Shown here: in pieces, positions 5,700 through 5,796 of the stretch
Numbering within the stretch: the stretch's first letter is position 1
How the letters are laid out: every line of letters begins with the position of its first letter
Source: Rhizobium sp. Q54
Lineage (GTDB): Bacteria; Pseudomonadota; Alphaproteobacteria; Rickettsiales; UBA1997
DNA: 5,796 nt
Assembly (NCBI GenBank): GCA_945865855.1
Contig: CAMBES010000090.1
Coordinates: 1-5,796 of the forward strand
Direction of reading: 5' to 3'
Position numbers and translations under genes: made by a program
Notes under the pieces: generated by a model
What the model was told of the DNA's origin: nothing
What the model saw: the letters and a program-made list of their open reading frames with translations, nothing else
The model's database searches: none

Positions 5700-5796
5700 A
5701 TGACAAAAAAAGTTAAAGTGGCGATTTTGATCTCAGGTCGTGGAAGCAACATGAAAGCACTTGTAAAGGCTTGTGAGGATGCAGAATTTCCGGCGG
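5700..5796 (+). CDS. purN: Phosphoribosylglycinamide formyltransferase PurN, 5' part (32 codons, runs off right edge)
   Basis: PurN transfers a formyl group from 10-formyl-tetrahydrofolate to GAR, the third step of de novo purine synthesis, in the cytoplasm. The visible N-terminus contains VAILISGRGSNMKALVKAC (from residue 7). The SGRGSN stretch at 12-17 is the phosphate-binding loop for GAR and is highly characteristic of PurN. An in-frame TAA at 5691-5693 fixes the start at the ATG at 5700. There is no Shine-Dalgarno; the bases before the ATG are A/T only. purN normally sits next to purM; here its upstream neighbour is addA, 98 bases away across a palindromic element. The rest of the gene, which should be about 180-200 codons, is outside the window. 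Confidence 0.9.
   Translation, partial: MTKKVKVAILISGRGSNMKALVKACEDAEFPA

Overview
The window looks like ordinary chromosome from a low-GC alphaproteobacterium. The clues are a short AddA-type helicase that resembles the alphaproteobacterial AddA family from its first residues, a split transhydrogenase alpha subunit (PntAB as a separate small protein), AT-rich genes, and short palindromic intergenic elements of the kind seen in Rickettsiales and Holosporales-like genomes. The lineage call is an inference from family resemblance. The presence of thiC argues against the most thiamine-dependent members of those groups.

Left part, minus strand: the 5' third of thiC (HMP-phosphate synthase, thiamine pathway) runs off the left edge. 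Immediately upstream is pntAB, the small membrane subunit alpha-2 of the proton-translocating NAD(P) transhydrogenase. The pntAB stop and thiC start overlap (TAATG), so the two are very probably co-transcribed and translationally coupled. The usual partners pntAA and pntB are not next to pntAB.

Divergent intergenic region (1041-1172): two overlapping inverted repeats, 1070-1109 and 1106-1132, lie between pntAB and a plus-strand tRNA-Gln(UUG) gene at 1173-1246. The second palindrome carries TTGACT on both strands. Read as the pntAB-thiC leader, the two hairpins compete for a shared CTTG. This is the most interesting regulatory-looking structure in the window. No TPP riboswitch is visible.

Centre and right, plus strand: after tRNA-Gln comes a long imperfect hairpin (1247-1338), then comM (YifB-type AAA+ branch-migration helicase), a 179-base gap, an addA-like UvrD/Rep-family helicase, a degenerate palindromic element, and the first 32 codons of purN (GAR formyltransferase). 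comM and addA both act on recombination intermediates. The AddA-like protein ends about 30 residues after helicase motif VI, so it has no C-terminal nuclease domain, and there is no room for one before purN. addB is not adjacent either.

None of the five protein starts has a recognisable Shine-Dalgarno sequence. I see no mobile element with a transposase, no CRISPR array, and no clear new multi-gene system. The points worth following up are the nuclease-less AddA, the unusual pntAB-thiC pairing, and the intergenic structures.
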